A stretch of DNA of 64,000 bases from Otatea glauca (GCA_036346275.1 CM070715.1:68807667-68871666); one strand, 5' to 3'. Positions 1 to 11,203 are shown, counted from the stretch's first letter. Notes: generated by a model not told the origin, from the letters alone. Translations and numbers: made by a program.

Positions 1-1886
1 TTTTCAGTATAGATTTAATTCGGGAAATTGATTATTTAATATTTTCTTATTTAATCAAATCTTTCGAGAGCCTGTTCTCCCTTATACAAGCTCCGATTGA
101 GGTGATTCAATATTGTAAAAATTTGTAAAATACAGATTTATTTAATGGTGAATTTTATTTGATTTTTAGAGTTTATTTATTCTCTATTTTTGTATTTATT
201 TTGTGTTTTCTTTCGTTACACGTAGATGTTGAAGTGCTCGGAGCATCCGAGGAGGAATCGTTGACTCAAGACCAAGGTCCAAAGCAAGAGCAAGAACTTT
301 TCCAAGGCAAGTTGAGCTTTGATCATGTTGAACCCAATTTTTACAAAATTGTTATGGTGATTTACATTATTGCATGTTATTTCATGTGTACAATTGCTTT
401 CAAATAGTTTGGGATCTAGTTAATCTACCCAATTGAATTATACCCTACCTTGTCATTTCTATGCCATGATTAATTGTCACCCTAGGATGGTTCATTACTA
501 GTTGGTTAAAATTAGAAATCAACATGGGTTGGTTAGACCGTGTTTAGTATGCTTAGCCATGCCACGTAAAACTCATGACTTTGGAATATCAACTTAATCT
601 TCACTAATGGAATATGGAACATGTTTATGGAATTGGTGTTAGGTGTTGTCACACAATGATGTTGAGTTGTAGTGACGGGATTGTCATACAACGATGTTGA
701 CTTGTTGATGGCACGTGGTGCTTGGTAATCAACTAGAGTGGTAATCATTTAGATTGGGGCAAGTGGCAAGGGGCAATGTACTGAGGTGGTCCAAAAGGGC
801 AGAGGGTATGTGGAAGTCTTGCCTTGGTCATCTTAAGGACTTAACCTTGCTAGCATTTGACCTGAGTCAAACTTGCAACCACATGTCTGGAATGGGATGG
901 ACCTAGCTAATTAATTTGCAATATATATTAGCTTTAGTACTACTAGTGGTGGTGTGAGGTCCGACTGAATGATGAAACTCACATGGCGCAAGAGGGGAGC
1001 CCTGATTGTGGTAACCAGTCCCTTCAGTGTTGTAACCTTAGTGGGTAGTACTAGGTTAAGCCAGAGCATTCTAAAGGCTTTGTCATGATCTCTCTGCGGC
1101 ACACCAAAGGAAGTGTGCTAATATCGATTGCACTAAGAGATGATCATGTCATGTGAGTAAAGCGCATAACCTCTGTAGAGTTTAAAATCTATTCGGATAG
1201 CCGTGTTCACGGTATTGAGCAATGCTCAGGGATTACAATAAGGGTTAGATTTTATAAACTAAGAACTTGGATGGGAAGGCAGGATGCCATTGGAAAATTT
1301 GGAATTTGACTTAGGGCTGGATGCCATGTTTACTTGAGAAATACCTGCAAGTTACTTATTATTGATATTTGTTTTACTGTCTTTTCAATCTATTTATTGT
1401 ATTCATTTATAAATGATGCTTTACTACAAAATAATCATGTTAGCCATTGCATTGGAATAAGCCTTGCATATAGTTATGTTAGAATTGCATTTTGTCCATA
1501 ACTTGTTGGGTTCTTTAAGTGTTCACCCTTTTCAACAACAAACCACCAGCTGAGGAGTCTACACTAGTTTTGGAGGAGTACTAAGAGAAGACGAATGTTT
1601 AGGGTGTGAGCCTTGTCGGTTGCATGTGGTATACTAAAGGGTCATTTACGTTTTCCTTTCTGCTGCAGTTTAGTTTAATGTTCTTAGTTTACCCCTGCTT
1701 GACATATTCATGTAAGTTGACCATAAAGTCAGTCAACAGGTTATAATCAATATATGAAGTCTTTTATTATTTTTTCGTTGTGTATGATTGTGATATTCAT
1801 CTATGTTGAGTCCGTGTGCACTAGCGTGATCCTGGACTAGTGCGATATACATAGAGGGTCTAGATTTGCATATTTGGGTCCCGACA
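1..1886 (+). mobile_element. 5' LTR (partial) of a Ty3-like retrotransposon
   Basis: The LTR is cut by the window edge and ends at 1886 with the terminal motif TCCCGACA. Its last 148 bp (1739-1886) match 6373-6520, and most of its length matches the reverse complement of 4271-6372. It carries the same blocks as the other long LTRs of the window: CAAGGCAAG followed by CTTTGATCATGTTGAACC near 303-337, a CTCTG(C/T)AGAG palindrome near 1170, and the inverted repeat GCACACC-AAAGGAA-GTGTGC near 1100. The ORF at 159-407 (82 aa) lies inside this LTR and is treated separately as a possible mini-ORF. The primer-binding site and gag region follow directly. Confidence 0.8.
159..407 (+). other. LTR-internal mini-ORF containing the conserved GK..FDHVEP block
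   Basis: This 82-codon frame has a hydrophobic N-terminal stretch that resembles a signal anchor. It is followed by an acidic, Gln-rich segment (around residues 29-48) and then GKLSFDHVEPNF. The inverted LTR at 4271-6372 encodes a closely similar segment on the minus strand around 5775-5890 (EGKLCFDHVEPML), and solo LTR A has GKQDPFDHVDPSF in the frame at 13291-13554. I do not recognise the product. It may be a real short protein, or the conservation may be at the RNA or DNA level; other copies have frame breaks here. Confidence 0.35.
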
Positions 1887-1890
1887 GAGG

Positions 1891-1904
1891 TGGTTCAGAG
1901 CCAT
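1891..1904 (+). other. Primer-binding site, initiator-Met tRNA type
   Basis: Four bases after the LTR end the sequence reads TGGTTCAGAGCCAT. This matches the usual plant iMet-tRNA primer site TGGTATCAGAGCCA with one base missing. Its position directly behind an LTR supports the call and fixes the element orientation as +. Confidence 0.65.
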
Positions 1905-2104
1905 ACTGACTGTAGGTCTTGGCCCTAGATAGTTTGGTTGTCTCTTAGGTGTGTCCAAAATTATTTTGTAAAGGAAAATTTAAATTTATCTAATAATAAG
2001 CTCTTGACCCTTCTCATTCTTCTATTCATGTCCTTTTCTGAACTTTTCATTTCCTCTTTGATGATTCAAGTGGAGGTCTCACCAAGTCTCTTTTATTAGA
2101 CGAG

Positions 2105-2840
2105 GATGGCTTAGACTTATGGTGAGCGCGAAGGAGGCTATGCTGCAGAACTATGGAAGGTTTTGCAGGTCTTTGGAAGCTTTGTTCGATCGCTTTACAA
2201 AGAGAATTACTAGGTTGTTAATGGTGTGGAGCGAGGTTTCATTTGCAAGATTCTTATTTACGCTCGAGAGGATGAAAAGACCAGCAAGCCAATCAACATT
2301 ACTGTTAGAAGAGCAACATTTGAGATTGGGATCCAGGAGTCATCACGTCTTGCCCTATGGAGGATTTGCCAGGACTATGCCCATGAGTTGGAGGACACCG
2401 TGTTCAGGCGACATCCATCTGGACATGCTTCTCAACATCGGAGGATTAACGAAGAAGAAGATGCCACGATGGTGCACTTGGCAAAGTTCGCTGCTGCTCA
2501 AGAGGATCACATGAAGGATACAACTCAAGAATTGAAGCAAGTGTATGAGGCCTTGAGGGTTGCTGAAGAGGAACTTCACGAGATGTGCATTGCGACGACT
2601 AAGAAGATCATAAAGTTGGAGGAGGTCTTGTATGGTAATAGTGACCAAGCTATGCAAGAGCAAGACGAGGAAGAGGAAAAAGACCCCGAGGAGCTTGAGA
2701 TGGAGCCAGAGGAGCGTGATGTGCATGTGGACCTTGAGGTGCCAATTGCTGGACATCAGGATTGTTTTGCGCCCATGCTAGCCTACCCACCAGTGTATGC
2801 ACCGAGAGAGCCTCAGCCTAGGTGGTTGGATGAGTGGTAG
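2105..2840 (+). pseudogene. Broken ORF between primer-binding site and gag
   Basis: The open part is 2226-2840 (204 aa). The same frame reads back to about 2105 through in-frame TAG codons (for example near 2211). It gives plausible protein such as GFICKILIYARED, TFEIGIQESSRLALWRICQDYAHELEDT, a helical heptad-like segment (about residues 85-135) and a very acidic segment rich in EEE and EPEE, ending in a Pro-rich tail. It lies between the primer-binding site and gag, in the same orientation as gag, so it belongs to the retrotransposon. Extra ORFs ahead of gag occur in some grass Ty3 elements; the role is unknown. The internal stops mark this copy as dead. Confidence 0.6.
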
Positions 2841-3129
2841 AGTTAGCTAGTAGTTGAGACTCTTGTTTTGAGTCACGTTTGTTAAGTTAGACAGTGTCAT
2901 CCTTGTACTCGTTAGTTGGTGTGCTTAGGGTGTTTGGTTCTCTTATGATTGTTGAGTGTGCAGTATGTATTGCATAGCTTTTAAGCTTTTGTAAGAAACC
3001 ATACCAAGTTATTAATAAAGTTTGCTTAAGTTGTTGGGTTAAACCTGTTTTCCCTACCCTAAGATTCTTGTATCTTACCTATGCTATTTCTCTTTCTCCT
3101 AACCCTGTAAAGCAATCAACAGATAGTTA

Positions 3130-4266
3130 ACACTCATGGAAACAATAGAGCTTCTGGTAGTGGAAACCGATCCAATGAAAATCCCAATGATGGAACACTT
3201 CCTCAACCGTCACCACCAGTAAATATGCAGAACTTGGGAGATTTTCTCGCTGCTCAGACTCAGTTGATGCAGACTTTGATGCAACAGATGCTGAACATGA
3301 CAACTCAAGCTGCAGCTAATAACAACACTGCTCAACCTAACAATAATGGATCTCGTCCTTATTCAAAGTTGTCTGATTTTATGAGGACTCGTCCACCAAC
3401 ATTCTCTAGGAATGTCAATCCCCTAGAAGAAGATGATTAGGTGAGAACTATAGAAAGGAAGCTGCACACAATCCAATGTGAAGGTAATGAGAGGTTCTCT
3501 ATGCTTCTCATCAACTAGAAGGAACTGCTAGTGAATGGTAGGAGAACTATTGTGCTGCTCATGAAGCCCCACAAGAGATCACATGGGATGAGTTTACTGC
3601 TACATTTCGTCAGAATCATGTGACTGAAGGAATGATTGACCAGAAGAAGGAGGAATTCAGGACACTTAAGCAAGGAAGCCAGCTAGTGGCGGATTATCTG
3701 AACAAGTTTACACAGCTTGCACGCTACACCCCTAAAGATGTTGCACCTGATAAAGCAAGGCAGTCTCGTTTCATGAAGGGACTAAACTCTAGGTTGCAAG
3801 TTGGGTTGATTACCCATAATTTTCCTGATTACCAGGTTTTAGTCAACAAGGCTTTAATTTTGGAAAACAAGCATAAAGAAGTTGGTGAAGATCGTAAGCG
3901 CAGGATGGCTCATCAAGGAATACATCCAAATCAGTTAAGATTGAGAATGACTCCTCAACAGTTTGCAAGGCTCCAGCCACAGGTACGAACAAAATATCGA
4001 CACCTGCACCACGTCCATCTGGTCAGAGTTTTCAAACACCTGCTCAAGGGAACAATGCGCCAGATGGAAATCAACAGTCTTCTATCATATGCTGTTATAG
4101 TTGCAATGAGCTAGGTCACTTTGCCAACAGATGTCCTCAGAAAGGAGGTATTACACCTGTACGCTTCAACCTAGGAACTACACCTGCTAAGGCACCTGCG
4201 CCAGGAGTGAACTGTGGAACAAGTCAAGCTGGAGCTACGCCCCAAACAACAGTGAGAGGTTGAGTC
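3130..4266 (+). pseudogene. gag: Retrotransposon gag, disrupted
   Basis: Gag features run in order but across more than one frame. A Gln/Asn-rich N-terminus (around 3225-3360) leads into the retrotransposon-gag core at about 3440-3900, with IERKLHTIQCEG, a Trp followed by NYCAAHEAP, ITWDEFTATFRQNHV and FRTLKQGSQLVADYLNKFTQ. A CCHC zinc knuckle follows at 4093-4134 (CYSCNELGHFANRC). Damage includes TAG at 3438-3440 and again near 3540, each where Trp (TGG) would fit. There is a frameshift around 3500, and another between 3900 and 4093 because the knuckle is in a different frame from the core. Protease, reverse transcriptase and integrase are absent; the element is cut off at 4270 by an inverted LTR. 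Confidence 0.85.
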
Positions 4267-4270
4267 AACC

Positions 4271-6372
4271 TGTCGGGACCCGAATATGCAAATCCGGACC
4301 CTCTGTGTATTCTGCACTAGTCCAGGATCACGCTAGTGGACACATGCTCAACATTGATGAATATCACAATCATACTTAACGGTAACATAATAAAGACTTC
4401 ATCAAAATTAAATATAATTGTTCGACGACCTTATGGTCAACCTTACAGGAATACGCCTCGCAGGGCTAAGACTAAAAGTAAATAAATAGTAGCAAAAATA
4501 AACACAATCGTAGAAACCCTTCAATCTGCCACAGGCAACTGACAAGGTTCGCACCCTAGTTATTCGCCTCTTCTTGATACTCTTCCTCAAAAGCAGGTGT
4601 TGCTTCTTTTGTAACTGGTGATGTTTTGTTGCAAGAGGTGAGTACATAAAGCATTCAACAAGTTGCACACAAAATGCAAGTCTAATATACTATATGCATG
4701 GCTTATTACAAAGGATAGGTTGACATGGTTAATTTGCATAAACAACATTTATAAAAGAATAGTATAAATAGATTGAAAGACAGTAAAACAAATAATAACA
4801 ATAATATATTTTCCATTTGTTTTACAATAACCAACTTATAACTTTATTCCTCATTTCATATCCATACCCATATTTTTTAATGAAATCTAACCCTTGATTG
4901 TAATCATCGAGCAATGCTCCATACCGCGAGCATGGCTATTCAAATAGGTTTTACACTCTGCAGAGGTTATACACTTTACCCACAAGATACAACTATACAC
5001 CGCAAAGACGAGTGATTATAACAAAGCCTTTCCAATGCTTATCTAAACCCAGTACTATCCGCTAAGGTTTCAACACTGGTGGGACTGGTTACCACATCCA
5101 GGGCCCCCCTCTTGTGCCATGTGAGCATACCCGTGAGGATCGGTTACCACTACCCGGCCTCACACCACCACAAATAGTACAAAAGCTTAGACTCGATGAT
5201 TAATCAGCTAGGTCTATCCCATAACAGACATGTGGTTGTATGAATGACTCAGTTCAAATTCTTGCAAGGTTAAGTCCTTAATTGACCAAGGCAAGACTAA
5301 CTAAAACTCATCATAACTATGAACCAACCGTTATCATAAAAAGCAATGCGACCGCCCAAGTGCCACATTGGCCCACCATAAATACATGCCACTTGCCTCA
5401 GTCTAAATCATTTTACCACCCCGGTTGATTACCATGCACCACATGCCATCAACAACAACAACAACATTGTGTGACAACACCCGACACACAATTTAGTAAA
5501 CATGTCCATAACCGTTAAGCAAGAATAACCACTTTTACATAAAATGATGACTCGTTGCACGGCTAAACATTCTACTTGCGGTCTAACTAACCACATTCGC
5601 AATTACAGCTACCAATTAGTATTAAACCATTTTAGGGTGACAAATGAAATATGACATACAACATGGCAAGGTGGATGTAACTCAAAGTGGACAATAACTA
5701 ATCCCAACATATTTGAAACAACGATACTTGAATTAATATGCAATACTTTGAAACAATATAATATTTAAAGCATAGGTTCAACATGATCAAAGCACAACTT
5801 GCCTTCAAATAGCTCTGACTCCTGCTCTGGACCTTGCTCGGGTGCTGCCCCCTCAATCACAAACTCATCAGGCAACTCGACGTCTACGCATAACAAGCAA
5901 GAAAGCAATAAATAGCAAATACAGAGAGCAAGATCAACTCCAAAAATTAAATAAAATTCACCATTAAATAGAGCATGATTTTACAAATTTTTAGAAACTA
6001 GAATCACCTCAATCGAAGCTCATATGCAAAAGATATAGCTATTCAAAGTTTGAAATAAAAGATAAACCAGAAAATTGGAAAAACCGAATTAGTTTTATAC
6101 TGGAAAATAGCATTTATGACGTCAGCAGCGAAATAATTTTCGGTTGAAATATTTTTCTACGGAAAAAGCGATATATGACGTCATGCTGACGTCAGCGAAC
6201 ACGTGGCCCAATCAAGTGTTGACACGCGGCGCATCCAGAGCGCGACACGCGTCACCAGCGCATGGACTCGGTCCATGGCTGACGATGGTCCACGGTGGAC
6301 CAGTGGCACAGTGCTCGTGCACTGACTAACGCAAGCCGTAGCGTTAGCGGCGACGCTCGGCCAATCCCGACA
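4271..6372 (-). mobile_element. Complete LTR in inverted orientation (2.1 kb)
   Basis: The segment starts TGTCGGGACCC and ends TCCCGACA, so both ends carry the same inverted terminal motif. Its reverse complement aligns block by block with the 5' LTR at 1-1886, including the CTCTGCAGAG palindrome near 4965 and the TTTGATCATGTTGAACC block near 5775-5814. The flanks (CAACC on the left, GGTTA on the right) do not form a target-site duplication, and the right flank resumes the last 148 bp of a + strand LTR. This suggests rearrangement or insertion into a damaged 3' LTR rather than a simple solo LTR. Confidence 0.75.
6091..6205 (-). promoter_or_regulatory. Putative LTR promoter: G-box, three TGACGTCA sites and a TATA box
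   Basis: On the minus strand, in transcription order, there is a CACGTG G-box at 6200-6205. TGACGTCA follows at 6187-6194, 6176-6183 and 6117-6124, and then GTATAAAACT at 6091-6100. TGACG pairs and G-boxes are known bZIP/TGA-factor sites. The order and spacing upstream of a TATA-like box fit the U3 promoter of the inverted LTR. Activity is inferred. Confidence 0.5.
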
Positions 6373-6520
6373 GGTTATAATCAATATATGAAATCTTTTT
6401 TTATGTTTTCGCTTTGTATGATTGTGATATTCATCTATGTTGAGCCTGTGTGCACTAGTGTGATTCTAGACTAGTGCGGTATACACAAAGGGTCCGAATT
6501 TGCATATTTGGGTCCCGACA
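6373..6520 (+). mobile_element. Terminal 148 bp of a + strand LTR
   Basis: This piece is collinear with 1739-1886 and the same length, starting GGTTATAATCAATATATGAA and ending GGTCCCGACA, with scattered substitutions. It is the surviving end of the 3' LTR of the element that begins at 1. Confidence 0.8.
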
Positions 6521-7405
6521 GTAGCTTTGTTCTTACACATAGTGAGGTTTACTTCTAGTTAGTTGCTTTGTTAGTTGCTTTAGCAGATAATGTTGATAGT
6601 TGTTTACTTGTAGCCTTTTTCTAGATAATGTTGTTAGTTGTTTACTTGTTTGTAGCCTTTTTAGCCGATAATGTTGTTAGTTGCTTTAGCCGATAATGTT
6701 CTTGCACATAGTGAGGTTTACTTCTTGTTAGTTCACGTGTATTGTTTACTTCTAGTTAGTTGCTTTGTTCTTGGTTTGATTATCATAGGTTTGGGGCTGA
6801 GAATAGCTAGGGCATCATTACAACATGATGAAGAACACTAAATGCTGTTGATATAATGCTTTAATTTTTCATTCACTATAGTCTTATGGTTTCTGCGGTA
6901 GTAATTCTCGATATGATTATTAGCATGTGATTTGTTTCCTTGGCAGTAGCCTTTTTCTAGATGTGTTTCTTCCAAGGTGATCATTGAATCATTTCTTTCT
7001 TTGTTTGCTAAGCAGAAACTGACAAGGCCATACTTACCAGCAAGAATATAAAAAACATAGGAGATAATTGGCTAAAAAAATAGAAGAAAAGAAGAACAGT
7101 AAATAGGTTGATAAGAGTCATATTACTTTGATACACGATATTGCCTTTTGCCTTTCTATATTCCAGGAATCCTAACACTTAATTTTTTGTGCTGTTTGCG
7201 CAACCTCTTTCTAAAACCAATGAGCATTCGTTGCATCTGCTCTAAAAGAATGGCTATTATTAGCATAATATGGTAGATAGGCTAACAACAAGAAATGCTT
7301 TTTGGTTGGACACAATTCATTTTGTTTCTGCTGTGTGCATTTCTTTGGCCTTGTTGTTCCACTAAGCTGGACCTTTGTTAAAGTCTTTATGTTTGTTCTT
7401 GTATG
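6521..7405. other. No gene seen; imperfect short tandem repeats
   Basis: About 6535-6780 repeats phrases such as TAGTTGCTTTAGCNGATAATGTTG, TTGTTTACTTGTAGCC and CACATAGTGAGGTTTACTTC several times. The rest is AT-rich with no supported ORF. The last five bases, GTATG (7401-7405), are the left target-site duplication of solo LTR A, so this segment was once continuous with 14974 onward. Confidence 0.5.
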
Positions 7406-8539
7406 TGTAACATCCCAGAAATTCAAGAAAATATCAAAATGGAAATACAAAAATTTGAATAAATTTAATTCTGCATTTTCTGGATTTTTCTTATTCTTTT
7501 TGGCATTTTTGCTTTTAAAGAAAAGTCATTCTAATGAAATGGTAAAAAGGTAAAAGTAAAAAGATAAAAATAAAATATCAACGAAAATATGAAAAAAATT
7601 ATAATAAAATATTAGAAATCTCCAGAACCCTTATCATGCTTCAAAGGTAATATGAACACATTAATTGTTGAAAAGAAATGAGAAATCTTGAAGATTAGAC
7701 TGTAAACAGTGTAGTGTCAGATTTTTGTAAAAATCTGCAAACAATATCTCGGGTTAAATTTTTACCATGCCTTCCTCAGAGCAATTTTTATCTCTAGTAA
7801 AAATATAAAAAATTAAAAACCAAATTTATAAACTTTTAAAATTCAAATACTGAAAATAATAAAATCTAGAAACTTCAATTTCAGAATTATTAGAAACTAA
7901 ATAAATAAGTTAAAAATCTGAAAATTTTAAATAAGATCAGTTAGAACATAAAAAAAACTCATAAAAATTTACGAAAATTTGTGACCAAATTTACATATTC
8001 AAATAAATGAAAACAGAACAGATTAAATTGAACAGCACAGATTGTTAGAATTTTTACACAAAGAATTTTAACATGAAATTTTTACTGGATAGCAAATATT
8101 ATCTGGCCGAGATGTAAAAAAAGTTTCAAAAATTATTGACTTGATACGATGACTCAATCAATTGCTTGATTTCGTGCTGACTGGAAGTCTGATTTGATTT
8201 GCTAAACCAATATAACCGACAAGTGGGCCTGACCCAAGTGCAGACCCACCAACCAATGCATAGCATCTCCTCTCACAGTCACAGGAACCCTCTCCTCTCT
8301 TCTCGTCGCGTCAGAGACAGCCAGCGCTGCCTTCCTATGATCGTCGCATCTGCCGTCGCATTTGCGTAGCCTAGGGGTGAAAAAAAAACTCGAAACTCAT
8401 GAGCTAAATGAGTACTCGAAAACTCGACTCAAATTGACTCGAACTCGTTCCTTAATAAGTCGAGCCGAGCTAGGATTTGAACTCGTTATCTTAACGAGTT
8501 TAATGAGCGAGTTAACGAGTAACTCGTTTGGCTCGAAAA

Positions 8540-9237
8540 AACTCAGCCCACAAGCTACAGGTGACAAGCCCAACCCAACTTGCCCAACAACCTAATTGCC
8601 CAAGCAAAAACCCTCCGGACTCCACTCTCCAGTCCTCCACCCGAGTACCCCTTGCTCGCACCACCACCCGAGTACCCGACGAGTCCCAATCCCTACCACT
8701 CCTCGCTCGCTCCGCTGTCTCCCCTCCCCCTTGCTCGCGTCGCCGCTGTCCTCCCCTTCTCCTGCCGCCGCTCCCCACCCCCTTGCCCACACCGCCTCCG
8801 TCCTCCCCTTCTCCTGTTGCCACCTCCCCTCCCCTTGCTCTTGCTCCCGTCGGCCATCACTACCACCCTCCCCGCATCCACTCGGATCATGCCCTCCTAG
8901 GGTTTTGGTGCACTTCACAGGAGAGGAACATGGTGACCAGCGGCACACCAAGCCTCTCCTTCAGCCACCGTCTCCGTCCCGTCCGTCCCTTCCAGCCACT
9001 GCTTCGGTCCTGCTTCGCCCGTGCTCCTGCAGCCTCCATGTGATGGAAAAACAACAAAGCATGGAGTCGAAGAACAAGGCAATGAGGCTGAGGCAGTCTT
9101 GTGGCTCTGATTCTACTTCATGCTCCACATCGATAGTGGCGGCAAACCATGCAAAGCCTCCACGATACGATCCGGTGCTGCTTCCCCTTGCTCCCGCATC
9201 TGCCCCAACATCGGTTTGTGACTCTCATCTCGATTAG
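8540..9237 (+). other. GC-rich insert in the hAT element, possibly a captured gene start
   Basis: This block is C-rich on the + strand and open in several frames, so the overlapping Pro/Ser-rich ORFs are mostly a composition effect. The most gene-like part is 9043-9235, opening MEKQQSMESKNKAMRLRQSC. The sequence becomes abruptly AT-rich after 9240, resembling an exon followed by an intron. I do not recognise the donor gene. Alternatives are a simple GC-rich spacer or a pyrimidine-rich promoter fragment. Confidence 0.3.
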
Positions 9238-9345
9238 CACTTTTCCAATTTTACCAGAGATACTTTAAGATAACCTTAACTTAGAACGCTAGATTGCTAG
9301 AATCATGATTGATTGATTGTTAATATTTCCAAGATTCTTAATTAA

Positions 9346-9576
9346 GGCTATGTTTGGTACAGCTCCAGGTCCACCAGATCCGTGGATCTGGTGAAGCTGG
9401 GTATTCCTAGCTCCACTAGATTCGTAGAGCTGGAGCTGTAGATATATTAAGAGTGTTTAGGTGAGTCATCTTGTTTACATTTTAGACTAAAAATATAAAC
9501 TTAATTCACTTTATTTTAGCCTACAAGTTTCAGATCTGAGGTGAAGCTGAGATCTAGAGCTCTACTAAATAGGGCC
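9346..9576. mobile_element. Tourist-like MITE (PIF/Harbinger type)
   Basis: This 231-bp element has inverted ends GGCTATGTTTGGTACAGCTC and, read from the other strand, GGCCCTATTTAGTAGAGCTC. It is flanked by TAA at 9343-9345 and 9577-9579. A 3-bp TWA duplication and G-rich ends of this form are typical of Tourist elements. It lies inside the hAT element, so it inserted later. Confidence 0.7.
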
Positions 9577-10541
9577 TAAGACACAAGGCACAACTGCATT
9601 ATATATTGAAACATCGTACAGCTATTTCCATAGTAGAAGCTAACGAAAAATATAAGAAACTCTCTTTTGCATAACACCTAAACAGCAACAACACCTTAGA
9701 AGTTTAATTTGACATGTCATTAGTACACAATGGAGAATCTCATACGGAATTAGAGGCATTATTCTTTATGTCTGATTTATCTATCTAGTTTTACTGTTGC
9801 TTTCTCAGTACACTGGGGTTGCCATTTATTAACCTTGATACCTTCTTCATTTTAAGCATAGCAAAGCTTATGGCCTTTGGATGTAGTGTTGGAAATAGCT
9901 CAAATGGTTAAAAGAATACAGCTTTGAGAAATGTGATCAGTAAAATTGTAAATTGGGTCATGTAAAATTGCATGCTCGAGCTTAACGAGTCGAGTCGAGC
10001 CAACTCGAGCTTTTAACGAGTCGAGTTGAGCTAAGGTTTGAGTTCGTTAAATTAACGAGTCGAGTCGAGCTGGCTCGTTATCTTAATGAGTTTAACGAGT
10101 CGAGTCGAGTCGAGCTGAGTTGGCACGTTATCCACCCCTAGCGCAGCCCGAGGCCACCTCCACGTCGCCTCTGACATGCTACTGCTAGCTAGGCCCTCTT
10201 CCCACACTTGCCAGAAACATCCTTCCCCTTCTCCACCCTTCCTCTCTTCCTTGTCTCTGACAAACACTGTCGCGGCAACGATTCGGCACTTGATCTACTG
10301 CCACGGCACACCTTGGACGGATCAATGCGGCACCGACTCGCCTCGCCTCTGCCTTCACGCTGCCACGGCAACCTTTTTTCGTGAAACCCGCTGCCACGGT
10401 AGAAGACCTCGTGCACCTCTTAACCAAGCTGCCTTTTCTCGCCCACGCTCAAACACTGCTAGCCACCGCATCGACGGGCTATAAAGCCATACAAGCGACC
10501 TAGAGACCTCTATCCTACTGTCCCGCCCATTCCAAGTCACT

Positions 10542-11203
10542 GGGTGCGTTTGGTTGCCTGGATGAGGTTGGATGGGATATGGCCATCCAACCTGGATGGG
10601 ATGAAACCATCCAGGTAGTTGTTTGGTTGGGTGGATAGGGATGAGCCAATGTTTTGTTTGGTTGGATGGATGAATGTGGATAGGATGAGCTAATTTTTTG
10701 TTTGGTTGCATTGATGAGGATGGATGAGCTAGTTGTAATAAAGGTTTCGAATTTTGGTTTGAAATTTTTCGATGAAATTTGACTTAAATTTGAATTTTGG
10801 AGAAAATTTGACCAAATTTGAATTTTGGACAAAATTTGACCGAAATTTGAATTCTGGACAAAATTTGAATTTTTGAACAAATTTGAATTTTTGACAAAAT
10901 TTGAATTTTCGGTCAAAATTTGACCAAAATTTGAATTTTCGGACAAAATTTGACTAAAATTTGAATTTGACTGAGTACACTTTGACGAAATTTGAATTTG
11001 ACCGAGTATACCTCTTCGTACAACAAACTGGATGAACTCGTACGGCTTTTTTTCTGGGATGACTCTGTCCAGCATCTTGAAGGAATATTCCAAAAAACTG
11101 GACAGCCATATCCACCCCATCCACCCAACCAAACAATTGGATGGCTCTAAATCCAGGGACCGCCATATCCCATCCATCTTCATCCATCCAACCAAACGCC
11201 ACC
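10542..11203. mobile_element. Non-autonomous TIR transposon (662 bp)
   Basis: The ends are inverted copies. The left end reads GGGTGCGTTTGGTTGCCTGG, and the reverse complement of the right end reads GGTGGCGTTTGGTTGGATGG. Further inside, both continue with GATGG-rich sequence and a shared GGATGGGATATGGC. The end sequence resembles Harbinger/Tourist termini, but I see no clean duplication (TAA on the right only). The centre is a degenerate AAATTTGAATTTT repeat array. Confidence 0.55.
10740..11010. repeat. Degenerate tandem array of AAAATTTGA-type units
   Basis: Units of roughly 20-30 bp, built from AAATTTGAATTTT plus GGACAAAATTTGACC, repeat about ten times. The long minus-strand ORFs here read as NSNFGQIL-like repeats and are a product of the array, not evidence of a gene. 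Confidence 0.7.

Larger units (their letters stand above)
8372..10140. mobile_element. Non-autonomous hAT transposon
   Basis: Termini are TAGGGGTG on the left and CACCCCTA on the right. The flanking 8-bp duplication is GCGTAGCC at 8364-8371 and GCGCAGCC at 10141-10148, seven of eight identical, and 8-bp duplications are the hAT signature. Both subterminal regions are full of CTCGA / AACGAG repeats in opposite orientation (8380-8530 and 9970-10130), as expected for transposase-binding sites. No transposase frame is present. A GC-rich block at about 8540-9240 looks like acquired host sequence, and a Tourist-like MITE is nested at 9346-9576. Confidence 0.85.

Noticed and set aside
8512..9237. 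Several overlapping long ORFs on both strands, rich in Pro, Ser, Arg or Gly
   Set aside because: They come from the biased composition of one GC-rich block inside a hAT element. No frame has a family motif, and at most one short + frame is a plausible captured exon.
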